Positions 9,249 through 18,979 of a stretch of DNA of 64,000 nt are shown here, in pieces (position 1 is the first letter of the stretch; each line of letters opens with the position of its first letter). The stretch is from assembly GCF_900188415.1 (NCBI RefSeq), contig NZ_FZNV01000009.1:51176-115175 (forward strand). The letters run 5' to 3'. The stretch comes from Maribacter sedimenticola. GTDB taxonomy: Bacteria > Bacteroidota > Bacteroidia > Flavobacteriales > Flavobacteriaceae. The notes below the pieces were generated by a model that saw only the letters and a list, made by a program, of their open reading frames with translations, made no database searches and had not been told where the DNA came from. The position numbers and the translations under genes are program-made.

Positions 9249-10781
9249 ATGCAAAATAAAGTCCTAATATTAGATTTTGGTTCACAGTATACCCAATTGA
9301 TCGGTAGACGCGTTCGTGAGCTCAACATTTTTTCTGAAATCAAGCCATATAATAAATTGCCAGAGGACCTTTCCGGTTATAAGGCGGTAATCTTGTCTGG
9401 ATCTCCTTTATCCGTTAGGGGAGATGATGCTGCTCACCCGGACCTATCTGCCATTAGGGGTAAAAAGCCGTTGTTGGGAGTTTGCTACGGCGCTCAGTAT
9501 TTGGCCCATTTTAATGGGGGTAGTGTAGAAAAATCCAATACTAGGGAATATGGTAGGGCAAACCTTAGCTTTGTTAAGGGTAATGAACCGTTTTTTGATA
9601 AGGTAGACGCAGGTAGCCAAGTATGGATGAGCCATGCGGATACTATCAAGCATCTACCGGAAAATACAACCCTTTTGGCAAGTACGCATGATGTTGAAAA
9701 TGCAGCGTTTAAATTTGAAGGAGAGGAAACCTATGCTATCCAGTTTCACCCAGAGGTATACCATTCTACGGATGGAAAACAGGTTCTGGAAAACTTTTTG
9801 GTGAAAATTGCCGGAATGGAACAGACGTGGACCCCAGATGCATTTGTGGACAAGACCGTTGCGGAGTTGAAACAAAAAATTGGAAACGAAAAAGTTATTT
9901 TAGGATTGTCCGGAGGGGTTGATTCTTCCGTGGCGGCCGTATTGCTGCATAAGGCTATTGGCAAGAACCTTCATTGTATTTTCGTTAATAATGGCCTCTT
10001 GCGTAAAAATGAATTTACAGATGTATTGAAGCAATATGAGGGCATGGGTCTAAATGTAAAGGGTGTGGATGCTTCGGCACGCTTTTTGGATGATTTGGCT
10101 GGGGAGAGCGATCCGGAAACCAAAAGGAAAACTATAGGACGTGTATTTATTGAGGTGTTCGATGATGAATCGCATTTAGTGGAAAATGCAACTTGGTTGG
10201 CACAAGGTACCATTTACCCAGATGTCATTGAGTCAGTGTCCGCAACCGGTGGCCCTTCGCAAACTATTAAAAGCCACCATAATGTAGGTGGTTTGCCAGA
10301 TTTTATGAAGTTAAAAGTGGTAGAGCCCTTAAAAATGTTGTTCAAGGATGAGGTTCGTAGGGTAGGTGCAAGTTTGGGAATAGATAAGTCGTTGTTAGGC
10401 AGGCATCCGTTTCCTGGGCCAGGGTTGGCAATTCGTATCCTTGGGGATATCACCCCGGAAAAAGTGGCGATCTTACAAGAAGTAGATGCCATTTTTATCA
10501 ATGGACTTAAGGAATGGGGGTTATATGATAAAGTGTGGCAGGCAGGAGCCATGTTGTTGCCGGTAAATAGTGTGGGGGTAATGGGAGATGAGCGTACGTA
10601 CGAAAAATGTGTTGCACTTAGAGCTGTAGAAAGTACGGACGGTATGACTGCAGATTGGGTTAATCTTCCATATGAGTTTTTGCAAAAAACCTCAAATGAT
10701 ATCATCAATAAAGTCCCTGGCGTCAATCGTGTCGTATATGATATAAGTTCAAAACCGCCAGCAACAATAGAATGGGAATAA
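9249..10781 (+). CDS. guaA: GMP synthase (glutamine-hydrolysing)
   Basis: GuaA converts XMP, ATP and glutamine to GMP in purine synthesis. The 510-residue protein is full length. The N-terminal class I amidotransferase domain shows the nucleophile in G-V-C-Y-G-A-Q (about residue 80) and the His/Glu pair in Q-F-H-P-E-V. The ATP pyrophosphatase P-loop [10 protein letters not shown] follows near residue 222, and the C-terminal dimerisation domain has the conserved ending K-P-P-A-T-I-E-W-E. The start [13 protein letters not shown] is preferred over an ATG five codons upstream because homologues begin there and the -7 box would otherwise lie inside the gene. The next gene begins one base after the stop, which suggests an operon. 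Confidence 0.97.
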   Translation: MQNKVLILDFGSQYTQLIGRRVRELNIFSEIKPYNKLPEDLSGYKAVILSGSPLSVRGDDAAHPDLSAIRGKKPLLGVCYGAQYLAHFNGGSVEKSNTREYGRANLSFVKGNEPFFDKVDAGSQVWMSHADTIKHLPENTTLLASTHDVENAAFKFEGEETYAIQFHPEVYHSTDGKQVLENFLVKIAGMEQTWTPDAFVDKTVAELKQKIGNEKVILGLSGGVDSSVAAVLLHKAIGKNLHCIFVNNGLLRKNEFTDVLKQYEGMGLNVKGVDASARFLDDLAGESDPETKRKTIGRVFIEVFDDESHLVENATWLAQGTIYPDVIESVSATGGPSQTIKSHHNVGGLPDFMKLKVVEPLKMLFKDEVRRVGASLGIDKSLLGRHPFPGPGLAIRILGDITPEKVAILQEVDAIFINGLKEWGLYDKVWQAGAMLLPVNSVGVMGDERTYEKCVALRAVESTDGMTADWVNLPYEFLQKTSNDIINKVPGVNRVVYDISSKPPATIEWE

Positions 10782-10782
10782 T

Positions 10783-12969
10783 ATGAAATATATAGTAAAT
10801 CAGCTTTATCTAATTTGTGCTTTTTGCTTTTTGGTTTCGTGTACCGCATTGGGCCAAAAGTTCAATACACATGAAGTAAAATCCGGAGAGACCTTGGAGA
10901 GTATTTCCAAGATGTATGGTGTTTCCCCTGCTAATATTTTACAGTACAATAAAGAGATTAAAGCTGGTCAAGCTTTAAGGCCAAATACAATATTGGTCGT
11001 TCCGGGGGCAAAAGTCGCTTCCCGGACCACAGATGCCGTATCGGTACTCAATAAGAATATAATGCAGGATTCCGTCACTGTTAGGGAGCCTATCGGGTTT
11101 ACTACGCACAGGGTAAGAAAAAAGGAAACTATATTTGGAATTACCCAGCAGTATAAGATTACGGAAGATGAGCTCAAAAAATATAATAAGGTACTGTATG
11201 CTTCTCCGCTTCAGAAAAAGATGGAACTGCGCATTCCAAAATTTAAGGCACCTGCTGTGGTAGAAAATCCTTTGAATTCTGATGATTATGAAAAGTATAT
11301 CGTTGCACCAAAGGAGACAAGATGGAGTATTGCCCATAAATATGGAATAACCATTGACAGTATGTTGGTGCTTAACCCTGGCTTGTCCAAGACAAACAAT
11401 TATTTGTCCGAAGGGTATGAGCTGTTAATGCCAAAAATTGCGGGCAGTACAGTTTCTAATCAGGTAACGGAGCTTTTTATTTCTTACACCGTACCTGCTA
11501 AAATGAATTTTTATAGACTGGAACAGGAATTTGGTGTAAAGTCCGATGAAATAGTTCGTTTAAATCCGGAAATAACCGAACGTGGTGGACTTAAGGAGGG
11601 TATGGTTATTAGAATTCCGGAAAAAAAGGTTGATCCCGGTGTCATCAATACCGATAATTACATCTTCTATGAGGTAAAGCCAAAACAGAATGAATTCAGG
11701 TTGACCAGAAAATTTGGAATGACATGGGCAGAACTTACCCAACTGAACCCAGATTTAAAGGATGGTCTAAAGGCTGGGATGATCTTGAAATTGCCAAAGG
11801 ACAATGTGGGGGATTATGAAGTGCGTAATTCGTTGGTTTTGGACAAGGTTAATTTATTGGATAGCATCAATGTAGCCATTACACCTAAAGTTTTGTTCCT
11901 ATTGCCGTTTCGTTTAGATAAGTTGAATTTGGCGGATAAAGAAGGGACGGAAAAAGTAATTGATTCCAGAAATAGCTTAAAATATAGTCTTGGGCTTTAT
12001 TCCGGGGCATTGGTGGCAATAGATTCCTTGCAGTCCTTGGGCGTTTCTGTCCATGTGAAAACTTTGGACAATCAGTTGGACCTAATGCATACCAAAAAAA
12101 TACTTCAGGCAGAAAATTTAGGAAGTTACAATGCCATTTTTGGACCATTGGATATTGCTTCTTTAAAAGAAACTGCGGTGCAGGCCTCCAAATACAATAT
12201 TCCTGTAGTAGCGCCTGTTCCCGCAAAGAGCGATATAAGTCTGGACAACGTATTTTTCTCCTATACCAATGAAGATGTGCTGGTAGATCATATGTTGGAT
12301 TATGTGGAAGGAACACATACCAATGAAACCATTTTGGTCATTGCCGATGAAAAAAGCAGGAATAGGCAAAAGGCAATTTTGGACCATTTCCCTACTGCCA
12401 AGGTTGTTGTAGTCAAGGAAGAGGAAAAAAATATAGGTATTAATAGGGATAAGTTACAGACCTTACTTTCAAATAAGGTTCCAAACTGGGTTTTTGTAGA
12501 ATCGGAAAATTATAGATTGGTTGCCAGTGTGGTATCCATTTTAAATTCCTTCAACAATACAGCTTTTGACCCCCTGTCGGATAAGGATAAGGTTAAGGTG
12601 CGCATGTTTACAACAGATATGAATTCTGCATTTGAAAACGATGTTATATCCAACACTCATCTTTCCAATTTAAATTTCACCTATCCATCGGTAAATCGTG
12701 TGGTGGGCAATAATTCATTTGTGGAACGTTACAGAAAACGTTTTGGTGACGATCCGGACCGTTATGCGGTAAGAGGCTTTGACCTGACCTATGATTTGTT
12801 GTTGAAACTAGCCTATAAAAATGATTTGATAGATGTATCAAGGTTTATTGGAGAAACGGAATATAACGGCAATAAGTTCGATTATGAACGTAAGGGAATT
12901 TCCGGTTATTATAACCAAGCTTCCTATATCATGATGATGGATGATTTAAGAATAAAGGAATTGAAATAA
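10783..12969 (+). CDS. Five-LysM protein fused to a periplasmic-binding (receptor) fold
   Basis: A 728-residue exported protein. The N-terminus (hydrophobic to C20 in F-L-V-S-C, then TALGQ) fits either a lipoprotein or a signal-peptidase I signal. Five LysM modules lie at about 29-74, 108-153, 172-217, 233-279 and 294-338, each with the E-T-x-x-S-I-x-x-x-Y-G pattern and the L-x-x-G-x-x-L-x-I-P end. LysM binds glycan strands of peptidoglycan. From about 368 to the end the sequence (VLFLLPFRLDKL, later NIPVVAPVPAKSD and YAVRGFDLTYDLLLKLAY) resembles type I periplasmic-binding/ABC substrate-binding folds. No transporter genes are adjacent, so ligand sensing or wall anchoring is inference. It starts one base after guaA and ends one base before the osmC-like gene. 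Confidence 0.85.
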   Translation: MKYIVNQLYLICAFCFLVSCTALGQKFNTHEVKSGETLESISKMYGVSPANILQYNKEIKAGQALRPNTILVVPGAKVASRTTDAVSVLNKNIMQDSVTVREPIGFTTHRVRKKETIFGITQQYKITEDELKKYNKVLYASPLQKKMELRIPKFKAPAVVENPLNSDDYEKYIVAPKETRWSIAHKYGITIDSMLVLNPGLSKTNNYLSEGYELLMPKIAGSTVSNQVTELFISYTVPAKMNFYRLEQEFGVKSDEIVRLNPEITERGGLKEGMVIRIPEKKVDPGVINTDNYIFYEVKPKQNEFRLTRKFGMTWAELTQLNPDLKDGLKAGMILKLPKDNVGDYEVRNSLVLDKVNLLDSINVAITPKVLFLLPFRLDKLNLADKEGTEKVIDSRNSLKYSLGLYSGALVAIDSLQSLGVSVHVKTLDNQLDLMHTKKILQAENLGSYNAIFGPLDIASLKETAVQASKYNIPVVAPVPAKSDISLDNVFFSYTNEDVLVDHMLDYVEGTHTNETILVIADEKSRNRQKAILDHFPTAKVVVVKEEEKNIGINRDKLQTLLSNKVPNWVFVESENYRLVASVVSILNSFNNTAFDPLSDKDKVKVRMFTTDMNSAFENDVISNTHLSNLNFTYPSVNRVVGNNSFVERYRKRFGDDPDRYAVRGFDLTYDLLLKLAYKNDLIDVSRFIGETEYNGNKFDYERKGISGYYNQASYIMMMDDLRIKELK

Positions 12970-12970
12970 C

Positions 12971-13375
12971 ATGATGGCAAAAGTAACCTATAACGGCAAT
13001 TTAAGAACGGAATGTATACATGTTAAATCCGGTAGTTCCTTTGTAACGGACGCCCCTGTTGACAATAATGGTCTAGGGCAAGCATTTTCGCCTACCGATA
13101 CCGTAGCCACGGGTTTGGCAAGCTGCATGCTTACTATGATGGGCATTAAGGCAAAAGGTCTGGAAGTTGCATTAGAGGGTTCTACAGCGGATGTAACCAA
13201 ACATATGTCCCCTTCGCCAAGAAGAATTTCAAAAATTGAAGTAGAGCTACATTTACCGGCTCAAGTTTCGGGTAAAGACAGGAAAATATTGGAACATACG
13301 GCCAATACCTGTCCCGTGCTATACAGCCTTCATCCTGATACAGAGAAAGTAATAACCTATCATTGGGATCTATAA
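12971..13375 (+). CDS. OsmC family peroxiredoxin-like protein
   Basis: The 134-residue protein matches the OsmC/Ohr fold, whose members reduce organic hydroperoxides with two cysteines. Both are visible: one in G-L-A-S-C-M-L-T-M-M (about residue 54) and one in T-C-P-V (about residue 115). The surrounding F-S-P-T-D-T-V-A-T-G is typical of the YhfA/OsmC branch common in Bacteroidota rather than Ohr. ATGATG gives two possible starts one codon apart. It begins one base after the LysM gene, and its last codons overlap the TTG start of the DUF922 gene. Expression probably follows that of guaA. Confidence 0.9.
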   Translation: MMAKVTYNGNLRTECIHVKSGSSFVTDAPVDNNGLGQAFSPTDTVATGLASCMLTMMGIKAKGLEVALEGSTADVTKHMSPSPRRISKIEVELHLPAQVSGKDRKILEHTANTCPVLYSLHPDTEKVITYHWDL

Positions 13376-13893
13376 ATCAAATTAAGCTCGGAGTGCTATT
13401 TCTGTTGGCTCAGGTTGTATGGGTCTATGGCCAAGAGCAAATACCTTGGAGTCCGGATTTCAGACTAAATTGGGCTAATTTTAAAGGAGATGTGCCTAAT
13501 GGGGCAAATGCGGCTGCCACTACCGCAAGTGGTATTAGCTATGATTTTTCTACTTATCATGAAGGCGGGGATATGAAGGTGAATTTTAATGTGCATGCTT
13601 ATTTTTATCCTACACGTTCTTGGTATAGGCCAAAAGTTTGTAATGACAATACCTTATTGCACGAACAACTGCATTTTAATATTACAGAACTTTATGCTCG
13701 AAAGCTCAGAGCGCGTCTGCAAAATGCAAGTTTTGGAAAGAATATAAAGGAGGAAGTGCGCAAAATATATAAGGCTACTTTACGTCAGTTAAATGATTTT
13801 CAGAACAAATATGATGCAGAGACCAATTATTCCAGGAATTTAACCGTTCAGGAAAGATGGGTGGGCGAGATTGAAGCTGCTTTAAAACAATAA
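13363..13893 (+). CDS. DUF922-type exported putative zinc protease, TTG start
   Basis: The 176-residue product has a signal peptide (L-G-V-L-F-L-L-A-Q-V-V-W-V-Y-G-Q) and a DUF922 core: P-W-S-P-D-F-R-L-N-W-A-N-F-K-G near the start of the mature part and the metal motif H-E-Q-L-H-F-N-I-T-E at about residue 105. The HExxH suggests zinc hydrolase activity; this is family inference and has no known substrate. No ATG is available before the signal peptide. The best start is TTG at 13363, inside the end of the osmC-like gene and overlapping it by 13 bases; a GTG nine codons further on is the alternative. It closes the guaA operon and is followed by a strong terminator. Confidence 0.8.
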   Translation: MGSINQIKLGVLFLLAQVVWVYGQEQIPWSPDFRLNWANFKGDVPNGANAAATTASGISYDFSTYHEGGDMKVNFNVHAYFYPTRSWYRPKVCNDNTLLHEQLHFNITELYARKLRARLQNASFGKNIKEEVRKIYKATLRQLNDFQNKYDAETNYSRNLTVQERWVGEIEAALKQ

Positions 13894-13904
13894 TTTTTAT
13901 AAGT

Positions 13905-13936
13905 AAAAAAGGCACCTTTAGAAAGGTGCCTTTTTT
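13905..13936. terminator. Bidirectional intrinsic terminator
   Basis: The arms AAAAAAGGCACCTTT and AAAGGTGCCTTTTTT form a 15-base perfect stem with a two-base spacer and T-runs on both strands. It lies between the convergent DUF922 and hydroxypyruvate-isomerase-like genes and can serve both. Confidence 0.9.
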
Positions 13937-13956
13937 GATAACTCTTAGGAAAATAT

Positions 13957-14826
13957 TTATACATCACAAATGGTAACCCCCTGTTTTAAGGCGGCTAGTT
14001 TGTCTTCCCAGCTGGGCACAAATTCTTGTGCCACATGACCTGTGTAACCGGTTTCAACAATAGCTTTCATTACGGCAGGATAAAATATTTCCTGGGTCTC
14101 ATCAATTTCATGACGACCAGGGTTGCCTCCCGTATGATAGTGACCATAATATTGGTGGTAGTCTTGGATATTCCTAATAATATCACCTTCCATAATTTGC
14201 ATGTGGTAGATATCATATAATAATTTAAAATTTTCAGAACCTATGGTTTCACAAAGAGAAACGCCCCATTCAGAGGTGTCGCACATATAATCCTTATGGT
14301 TGATCTTACTGTTTAAAAGTTCCATTTGCAAAACTACACCGTGTTTTTCGGCCAATGGCATCAATTGTTTTAGTCCCTTTGCACAGTTACGTAAGCCTAC
14401 CATATCGTCCATACCATTTCTATTTCCGCTAAAACAAATAAGATTGGTATATCCGGCCTCGGCAACCAATGGGATTACGCGCTCATAATCTGCAATAAGT
14501 TCATCATGAAGTTTTGGGTCGTTCCAGCCTTCTACAATACCTTTTCCAGCGCCCCAACACATGGAGGCATGAATATTGTATTTTTTTAATAAAGGAAACT
14601 CGTCTGGACCTACCAGGTCAATGGATCTAATGTCCATTGCTACCAAATGTTTAAGAAAATCTTCAAAAGGAATGGAATCATAGCACCAATAACATACGCT
14701 ATGATTAATATTGTATTTTAATTTAGGGGATAGATTTTTATTTTCATTGTTGGCCATTGCTGCTGAGGTTGTTAAGAATCCAACAGAGGCAGCTGCTGAT
14801 GTTCCAATAAAATTTCTTCTTTTCAT
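13957..14826 (-). CDS. Exported hydroxypyruvate isomerase-like TIM-barrel protein
   Basis: A 289-residue AP-endonuclease-2/xylose-isomerase-like TIM barrel of the Hyi type. The N-terminus M-K-R-R-N-F-I-G-T-S-A-A-A-S-V-G-F is a twin-arginine-like signal (RRxFI), so the folded enzyme is probably exported. Family metal and substrate motifs are seen: L-I-C-F-S-G-N-R, L-Q-M-E-L-L-N-S-K near residue 163, Y-D-I-Y-H-M-Q near 203 and A-Q-E-F-V-P near 270. Cytosolic Hyi interconverts hydroxypyruvate and tartronate semialdehyde, but exported Bacteroidota relatives sit with Gfo/Idh/MocA and DUF1080 proteins and probably act on keto-sugars; that role is inference. A single-gene unit, ended by the shared terminator. 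Confidence 0.82.
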   Translation of the reverse strand: MKRRNFIGTSAAASVGFLTTSAAMANNENKNLSPKLKYNINHSVCYWCYDSIPFEDFLKHLVAMDIRSIDLVGPDEFPLLKKYNIHASMCWGAGKGIVEGWNDPKLHDELIADYERVIPLVAEAGYTNLICFSGNRNGMDDMVGLRNCAKGLKQLMPLAEKHGVVLQMELLNSKINHKDYMCDTSEWGVSLCETIGSENFKLLYDIYHMQIMEGDIIRNIQDYHQYYGHYHTGGNPGRHEIDETQEIFYPAVMKAIVETGYTGHVAQEFVPSWEDKLAALKQGVTICDV

Positions 14827-14874
14827 GTTGTTTAAGTTGATGATTCCTTAAAGATAATTTTTTTAGATTTAAAA

Positions 14875-15108
14875 ATGGAAATTAATCCAGATAAGCAAAA
14901 ACTTATAGAATTGGCCCATTATAGAATGCCTTTTGGTAAATATAAAGGCCGGTGTTTAATAGATTTGCCGGAACCTTATTTAATTTGGTTTCAGCAAAAA
15001 GGATTTCCTGATGGAAAATTGGGAGATTTATTGAAATCTACGTTAGAAATAAGAATAAATGGGCTAGAATCCATAATTCGAAAAATACAAAAACATTTTC
15101 CTAGGTAA
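14875..15108 (+). CDS. DUF3820 family small protein
   Basis: A 77-residue soluble protein with the family signature R-M-P-F-G-K-Y-K-G-R-x-L-x-D-L-P-E-P-Y-L near residues 18-37. DUF3820 members have been described as putative quorum-sensing-regulated virulence factors in Pseudomonas, but no mechanism is established and the label should not be carried over here. It starts about 50 bases from the divergent TIM-barrel gene and ends 59 bases before pyrG, which has its own -7 box. Confidence 0.85.
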   Translation: MEINPDKQKLIELAHYRMPFGKYKGRCLIDLPEPYLIWFQQKGFPDGKLGDLLKSTLEIRINGLESIIRKIQKHFPR

Positions 15109-15134
15109 ATCCGTCAAGTTCTGTCCTCAATTTG

Positions 15135-15142
15135 TAACTTTG
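15135..15142 (+). promoter_or_regulatory. Candidate -7 box of pyrG
   Basis: TAACTTTG matches TAnnTTTG exactly and lies 25 bases before the pyrG ATG. A -33 TTTG at normal spacing is not evident. Confidence 0.5.
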
Positions 15143-15152
15143 TGTCCCGTAA

Positions 15153-16829
<1,677 letters not shown>

Positions 16830-16873
16830 CTGTCTTGAATTTGTAATATTCCCAATTAATTTAGAATTACCTC

Positions 16874-18724
16874 ATGGAAGAAAAGAAATTTGATGTTAAC
16901 TCCATTATTGGCTTTGTGCTGATTTTTGGAATACTCATCTTTATGTTTTACCAAAACCAACCTACCCCAGAGGAGTTGGCGGCGGAAAAAGCTAAACAGG
17001 AACAGGTAGAAGCCGCCAAAGCAGCGGAAAACACTACGGAGACCGTTAGTACTGAAGTTCAACAATTAGATTTACAGGATTCTACCGCCGTAGCTACGTA
17101 CCAAGGAAAACTTGGGGCGTTTGGTTTTACCAAACCGTCCAATGATATAACCACATTGGAAAATGAAGTGCTGTTATTGAAAATAAGCAATAAGGGTGGA
17201 CAGATTGTAGAGGCGAAAATGAAAAATTTCGTAACCTATGATTCTGTTCCTGTGTATTTGGTCAAGGATGGTAACGCCTCGTTTGGTCTTGATTTTTCCA
17301 CAACAGATAACAGGGTATTGAATACCAAGGATCTTTATTTTGAGCCTACTTTGAGCAAGGCCAGCGGTAACCAAATATTATCGTTAAAAGCTAAAACGGC
17401 CAACAATCAGTACCTTGAATATAGGTATGAAATGAAACCAAATGAGTATTTGGTAGATTTTCAGATCAAGACAAAAGGTTTGGACAATGTGATCAGTTCC
17501 AATAAGCCAATTGAATTGGACTGGGCGTTAAAAGGTATTCGCCACTCCAAGAGCATAGAATATGAAAATAGATATACCCGGTTGACCTACAATCATGAGG
17601 ATGATAAAATCAGTAAGTTGTCCGAGGGGAGTGATGACGAGGAAACAGAGGAGGATATTAAATGGATATCTTATAGACAACACTTTTTCAGCAGTATTTT
17701 AGCTGCGGACGAGCCATTTAAATCCGGTGAACTTGCTTCGGTCAATTTGGTAGAGGAGGAAAGTAGAACATTTGGTTTTACCAAGGCGTATTCCTCAAAA
17801 CTTCCTATAGAATTGGAAGGTGGTGAAATAGCCAAGGATTTGCATTGGTATTTTGGTCCTACGGATGTTGAGGTACTTTCCAAGTATGAGGATTTGGGCT
17901 TGGAGGATTCCATACCGTTTGGTTGGGGTATTTTTGGTTGGATCAACCGTTATGTATTTACTCCGTTTTATTCGTTGATAAGTACCTATTTTCCTTATGG
18001 TATAGCTATTGTTATCATGACCATTTTAGTCCGTTTGGCAATGTCTCCCGTAACCTATAAATCGTACTTGTCCCAAGCAAAAATGAAGGTGTTAAAACCT
18101 GAAATTACAGAGCTTGGCGAAAAGTACAAGGATAATGCGATGAAAAAGCAGCAAGAAACCATGAAGCTGTACGGTAAGGCAGGGGTGAGTCCTATGAGCG
18201 GTTGTATCCCGGCGGTTATACAAATGCCCATTTTCTACGCATTGTTCATGTTCTTCCCGACTTCGTTCGCGCTGCGTCAAAAATCGTTCTTATGGGCAGA
18301 TGACCTTTCCTCATTTGATACTATTTATCAATTTCCAGAAGGATTTTCAATACCTTTTTATGGTGACCATGTAAGCCTGTTTCCAATATTGGCTTCTATA
18401 GCCATATTCTTTTATATGATGATGACCACTGGGCAGAACATGCCAACGCAACCTGGTATGCCCAATATGAAATTTATCATGTACCTAATGCCGTTCATGA
18501 TGTTGTTCTTCTTTAACAATTATGCAAGTGGACTTAGTTTGTACTATTTTGTTTCCAATATGATAACCATTGGTATAATGTTGGTCATTAAGAACTTTAT
18601 CATAGATAATGATAAAATACACGCACAAATTCAAGAAAACAAGAAGAAACCCAAAAAGGAGAATAAGTTTCAGAAGAAAATGCGAGAGATGATGGAGCAG
18701 GCAGAAGCTCAAAAAAAGAAGTAA
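16874..18724 (+). CDS. yidC: Membrane protein insertase YidC
   Basis: YidC inserts and folds inner-membrane proteins, alone or with SecYEG. The 616-residue form is the long Gram-negative type. It has one N-terminal membrane segment (I-I-G-F-V-L-I-F-G-I-L-I-F-M-F), a large periplasmic beta domain from about 60 to 350, then the conserved five-helix core. The core starts with Y-G-I-A-I-V-I-M-T-I-L-V-R, where the Arg sits in the hydrophilic groove, followed by G-K-A-G-V-S-P-M-S-G-C-I-P and P-F-M-M-L-F-F-F-N-N-Y-A-S-G-L. The C-terminus is a strongly basic Lys-rich tail, expected to contact ribosomes. It is followed by a good terminator. Confidence 0.96.
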   Translation: MEEKKFDVNSIIGFVLIFGILIFMFYQNQPTPEELAAEKAKQEQVEAAKAAENTTETVSTEVQQLDLQDSTAVATYQGKLGAFGFTKPSNDITTLENEVLLLKISNKGGQIVEAKMKNFVTYDSVPVYLVKDGNASFGLDFSTTDNRVLNTKDLYFEPTLSKASGNQILSLKAKTANNQYLEYRYEMKPNEYLVDFQIKTKGLDNVISSNKPIELDWALKGIRHSKSIEYENRYTRLTYNHEDDKISKLSEGSDDEETEEDIKWISYRQHFFSSILAADEPFKSGELASVNLVEEESRTFGFTKAYSSKLPIELEGGEIAKDLHWYFGPTDVEVLSKYEDLGLEDSIPFGWGIFGWINRYVFTPFYSLISTYFPYGIAIVIMTILVRLAMSPVTYKSYLSQAKMKVLKPEITELGEKYKDNAMKKQQETMKLYGKAGVSPMSGCIPAVIQMPIFYALFMFFPTSFALRQKSFLWADDLSSFDTIYQFPEGFSIPFYGDHVSLFPILASIAIFFYMMMTTGQNMPTQPGMPNMKFIMYLMPFMMLFFFNNYASGLSLYYFVSNMITIGIMLVIKNFIIDNDKIHAQIQENKKKPKKENKFQKKMREMMEQAEAQKKK

Positions 18725-18756
18725 ATAAGCGTTGGCTAACAGATGTATTAAAATAA

Positions 18757-18786
18757 AAAGCCCTTTCAATTTTGAAAGGGCTTTTG
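18757..18786 (+). terminator. Intrinsic terminator of yidC
   Basis: The arms AAAAGCCCTTTCAA and TTGAAAGGGCTTTT form a perfect 14-base stem with a two-base spacer, about 32 bases after the yidC stop codon. Confidence 0.9.
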
Positions 18787-18922
18787 CCATTGATTAAGGA
18801 TTGGTTTGGTAAGATTTGGGATGTTAAAGATGCGGTTATTATTTAGGGGTTTCAAAACTTAGTTGTCAAGGAGGGTTTATTGTATGCTAAAGGAGTGGTT
18901 GATGATGTTTACAAAATTGGTC

Positions 18923-18951
18923 TAAAAAAGCCCCCTATAAAAAGGGGGCCT
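18923..18951 (-). terminator. Intrinsic terminator of the fasciclin gene
   Basis: A GC-rich stem with the arms GCCCCCT and AGGGGGC is followed on the minus strand by TTTTTT. It lies 30 bases past the stop codon of the leftward fasciclin gene. The 135 bases between this and the yidC terminator show no other feature. Confidence 0.85.
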
Positions 18952-18979
18952 AATCTTACTAATTGCATTTCGGGGGAGA

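Noticed and set aside
10214..10849. 211-codon open frame on the minus strand opposite guaA
   Set aside because: It lies wholly over guaA and the start of the LysM gene, has no family features, and its Ser/Pro/Thr-rich composition is that of an antisense frame.
11885..12316. 143-codon minus-strand frame inside the LysM/receptor gene
   Set aside because: Composition rich in Pro, Cys and Leu with no domain; shadow of the real gene.
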